This document shows positions 22,946-23,388 of a stretch of DNA of 23,388 bases, in pieces. Positions within the stretch are counted from its first letter, which is position 1. The number at the start of each line of letters is the position of its first letter. The stretch is from contig JBARRO010000252.1 of assembly GCA_049644265.1 (NCBI GenBank), positions 1 to 23,388 on the forward strand, written 5' to 3'. This stretch comes from JBARRO01 sp049644265. Its GTDB lineage: Bacteria > Bacteroidota > Ignavibacteria > UBA10030. The notes beneath the pieces were generated by a model. It did no database searches. It was not told the origin of the DNA and saw only the letters and a list, made by a program, of their open reading frames with translations. A program made the translations under genes and the position numbers.

Positions 22946-22950
22946 AGATC

Positions 22951-23283
22951 ATGAAGGCTTGTTTTGAAGTGCATAATGCCTTAGGACCGTGTTTCTCTGA
23001 GCGTATTTATGAAAATGCGCTGGCGATTGAACTCGAATTGAAGGGAATCATCGTAGAACGCCAAAAATGGATTGAAGTACTGTACAAGAATAGGAAAGTC
23101 GGAAAGTACAAGCTGGACGTGGTTATCGAGGGAAAGGTCCTACTTGAACTCAAAGCTCGGATGGACTTAGACAAAGTTTTTCAGGCCCAAGTTTTTTCAT
23201 ACCTCAAAGCGTCAGGCTTAAAGCTTGGCGTCCAGGTCAATTTTGGAAGGCCGAGGGTGGAATACAAAAGAGTCGTCTTCTAG
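22951..23283 (+). CDS. GxxExxY family protein, N-terminus lost by frameshift
   Basis: The intact frame encodes 110 residues. The core matches the GxxExxY / PDDEXK_3 family: EVHNALGPCFSERIYENAL, then KYKLD56VVIEGKVLLE66LK68A, which fits a PD-(D/E)xK nuclease-like core, and FSYLKASGLKLGVQVNFG near the end. The family's name motif is altered here: the position of its first Gly is Cys14 (C-FS-E17-RI-Y20). The family's function is unsettled. The ATG at 22951 has no good ribosome site. The better start at 22913, with GGAGAG, is cut off by the 5-bp duplication at 22936-22945, so the copy is either a fresh pseudogene, a phase-variable gene, or carries a sequencing error. It is followed by a terminator-like hairpin. 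Confidence 0.82.
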   Translation: MKACFEVHNALGPCFSERIYENALAIELELKGIIVERQKWIEVLYKNRKVGKYKLDVVIEGKVLLELKARMDLDKVFQAQVFSYLKASGLKLGVQVNFGRPRVEYKRVVF

Positions 23284-23340
23284 TGCCGCTTCCAATAAGT
23301 AAGCTTGTATCCGGGACTATGAGAAGTGCAAATTGGAGCG

Positions 23341-23385
23341 GCCCGCCCGCCTGCGGTGTTCGGGCGGGCACTACTGCCTTTTTTG
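23341..23385 (+). terminator. GC-rich hairpin with T-tail at the right edge
   Basis: GCCCGCCCG (23341-23349) pairs perfectly with CGGGCGGGC (23361-23369) around an 11-nt loop. TTTTTT follows about 10 nt later. It could terminate the GxxExxY transcript, although the gap before the T-run is longer than usual. Confidence 0.65.
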
Positions 23386-23388
23386 AAT

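Overview
The window looks like chromosomal core and housekeeping DNA from a member of the Bacteroidota/Chlorobi side of the FCB group. An Ignavibacteria-like lineage is my best guess, not a firm call. Supporting signs are moderate GC, a PUR-domain (DUF3276-type) protein, DUF4097 and Spy-like envelope proteins, many M13/M16 peptidase-type exported proteins, and intergenic degenerate short-period repeats. Shine-Dalgarno sites are clear in front of several genes, and two good sigma70-type promoters (TTGACA-N17-TATATT and TTGACA-N17-TAGTTT) are visible. No tRNA, rRNA, phage, insertion sequence or CRISPR array was found.

Layout. 1-2300: 3' part of a two-domain M16 zinc peptidase, then a strong terminator. 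2396-2740 (-): small GIY-YIG-like protein. 2960-3502: Spy/CpxP-like periplasmic protein. 3553-3988: gene-free repeat region. 3989-5461: cysteine-desulfurase-like class V PLP enzyme. 5628-8831: apparent four-gene operon of ECF sigma factor, anti-sigma factor with zinc finger, membrane segment and HEAT-like tail, and two exported DUF4097 proteins. 9059-10245: MmcQ/YjbR protein overlapping an HpcH/HpaI aldolase. 10389-12437 (-): exported M13 metallopeptidase. 12611-13177: lipoprotein. 13238-13591 (-): small DUF6249-like membrane protein, divergent from a second ECF sigma/anti-sigma pair (13768-14924). 15218-16288: lipoprotein and beta-barrel protein. 16374-17123: SRAP (YedK/HMCES) protein. 17200-18489: MFS exporter. 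18570-19931: PLP decarboxylase. 20124-22077: groES-groEL behind a CIRCE/HrcA operator. 22327-22752: tandem double-PUR nucleic-acid-binding protein. 22951-23283: GxxExxY protein with a disrupted 5' end.

Common thread. Much of the window concerns the cell envelope and protein quality: two ECF sigma/anti-sigma modules, a Spy-like chaperone, GroESL, exported peptidases and exported beta-rich proteins. The most system-like unit is the sigma/anti-sigma-HEAT/DUF4097 x2 operon, which reads as a membrane signalling cassette with two secreted outputs or sensors. A second theme is a set of degenerate tandem arrays with 7-, 8-, 9- and about 67-bp periods. They sit in most of the larger intergenic gaps, and two of them run into neighbouring stop codons. 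The GxxExxY gene at the right end carries a 5-bp tandem duplication that throws its best start codon out of frame. The double-PUR gene has a leader whose template strand is unusually rich in G-tracts, which suggests autoregulation.
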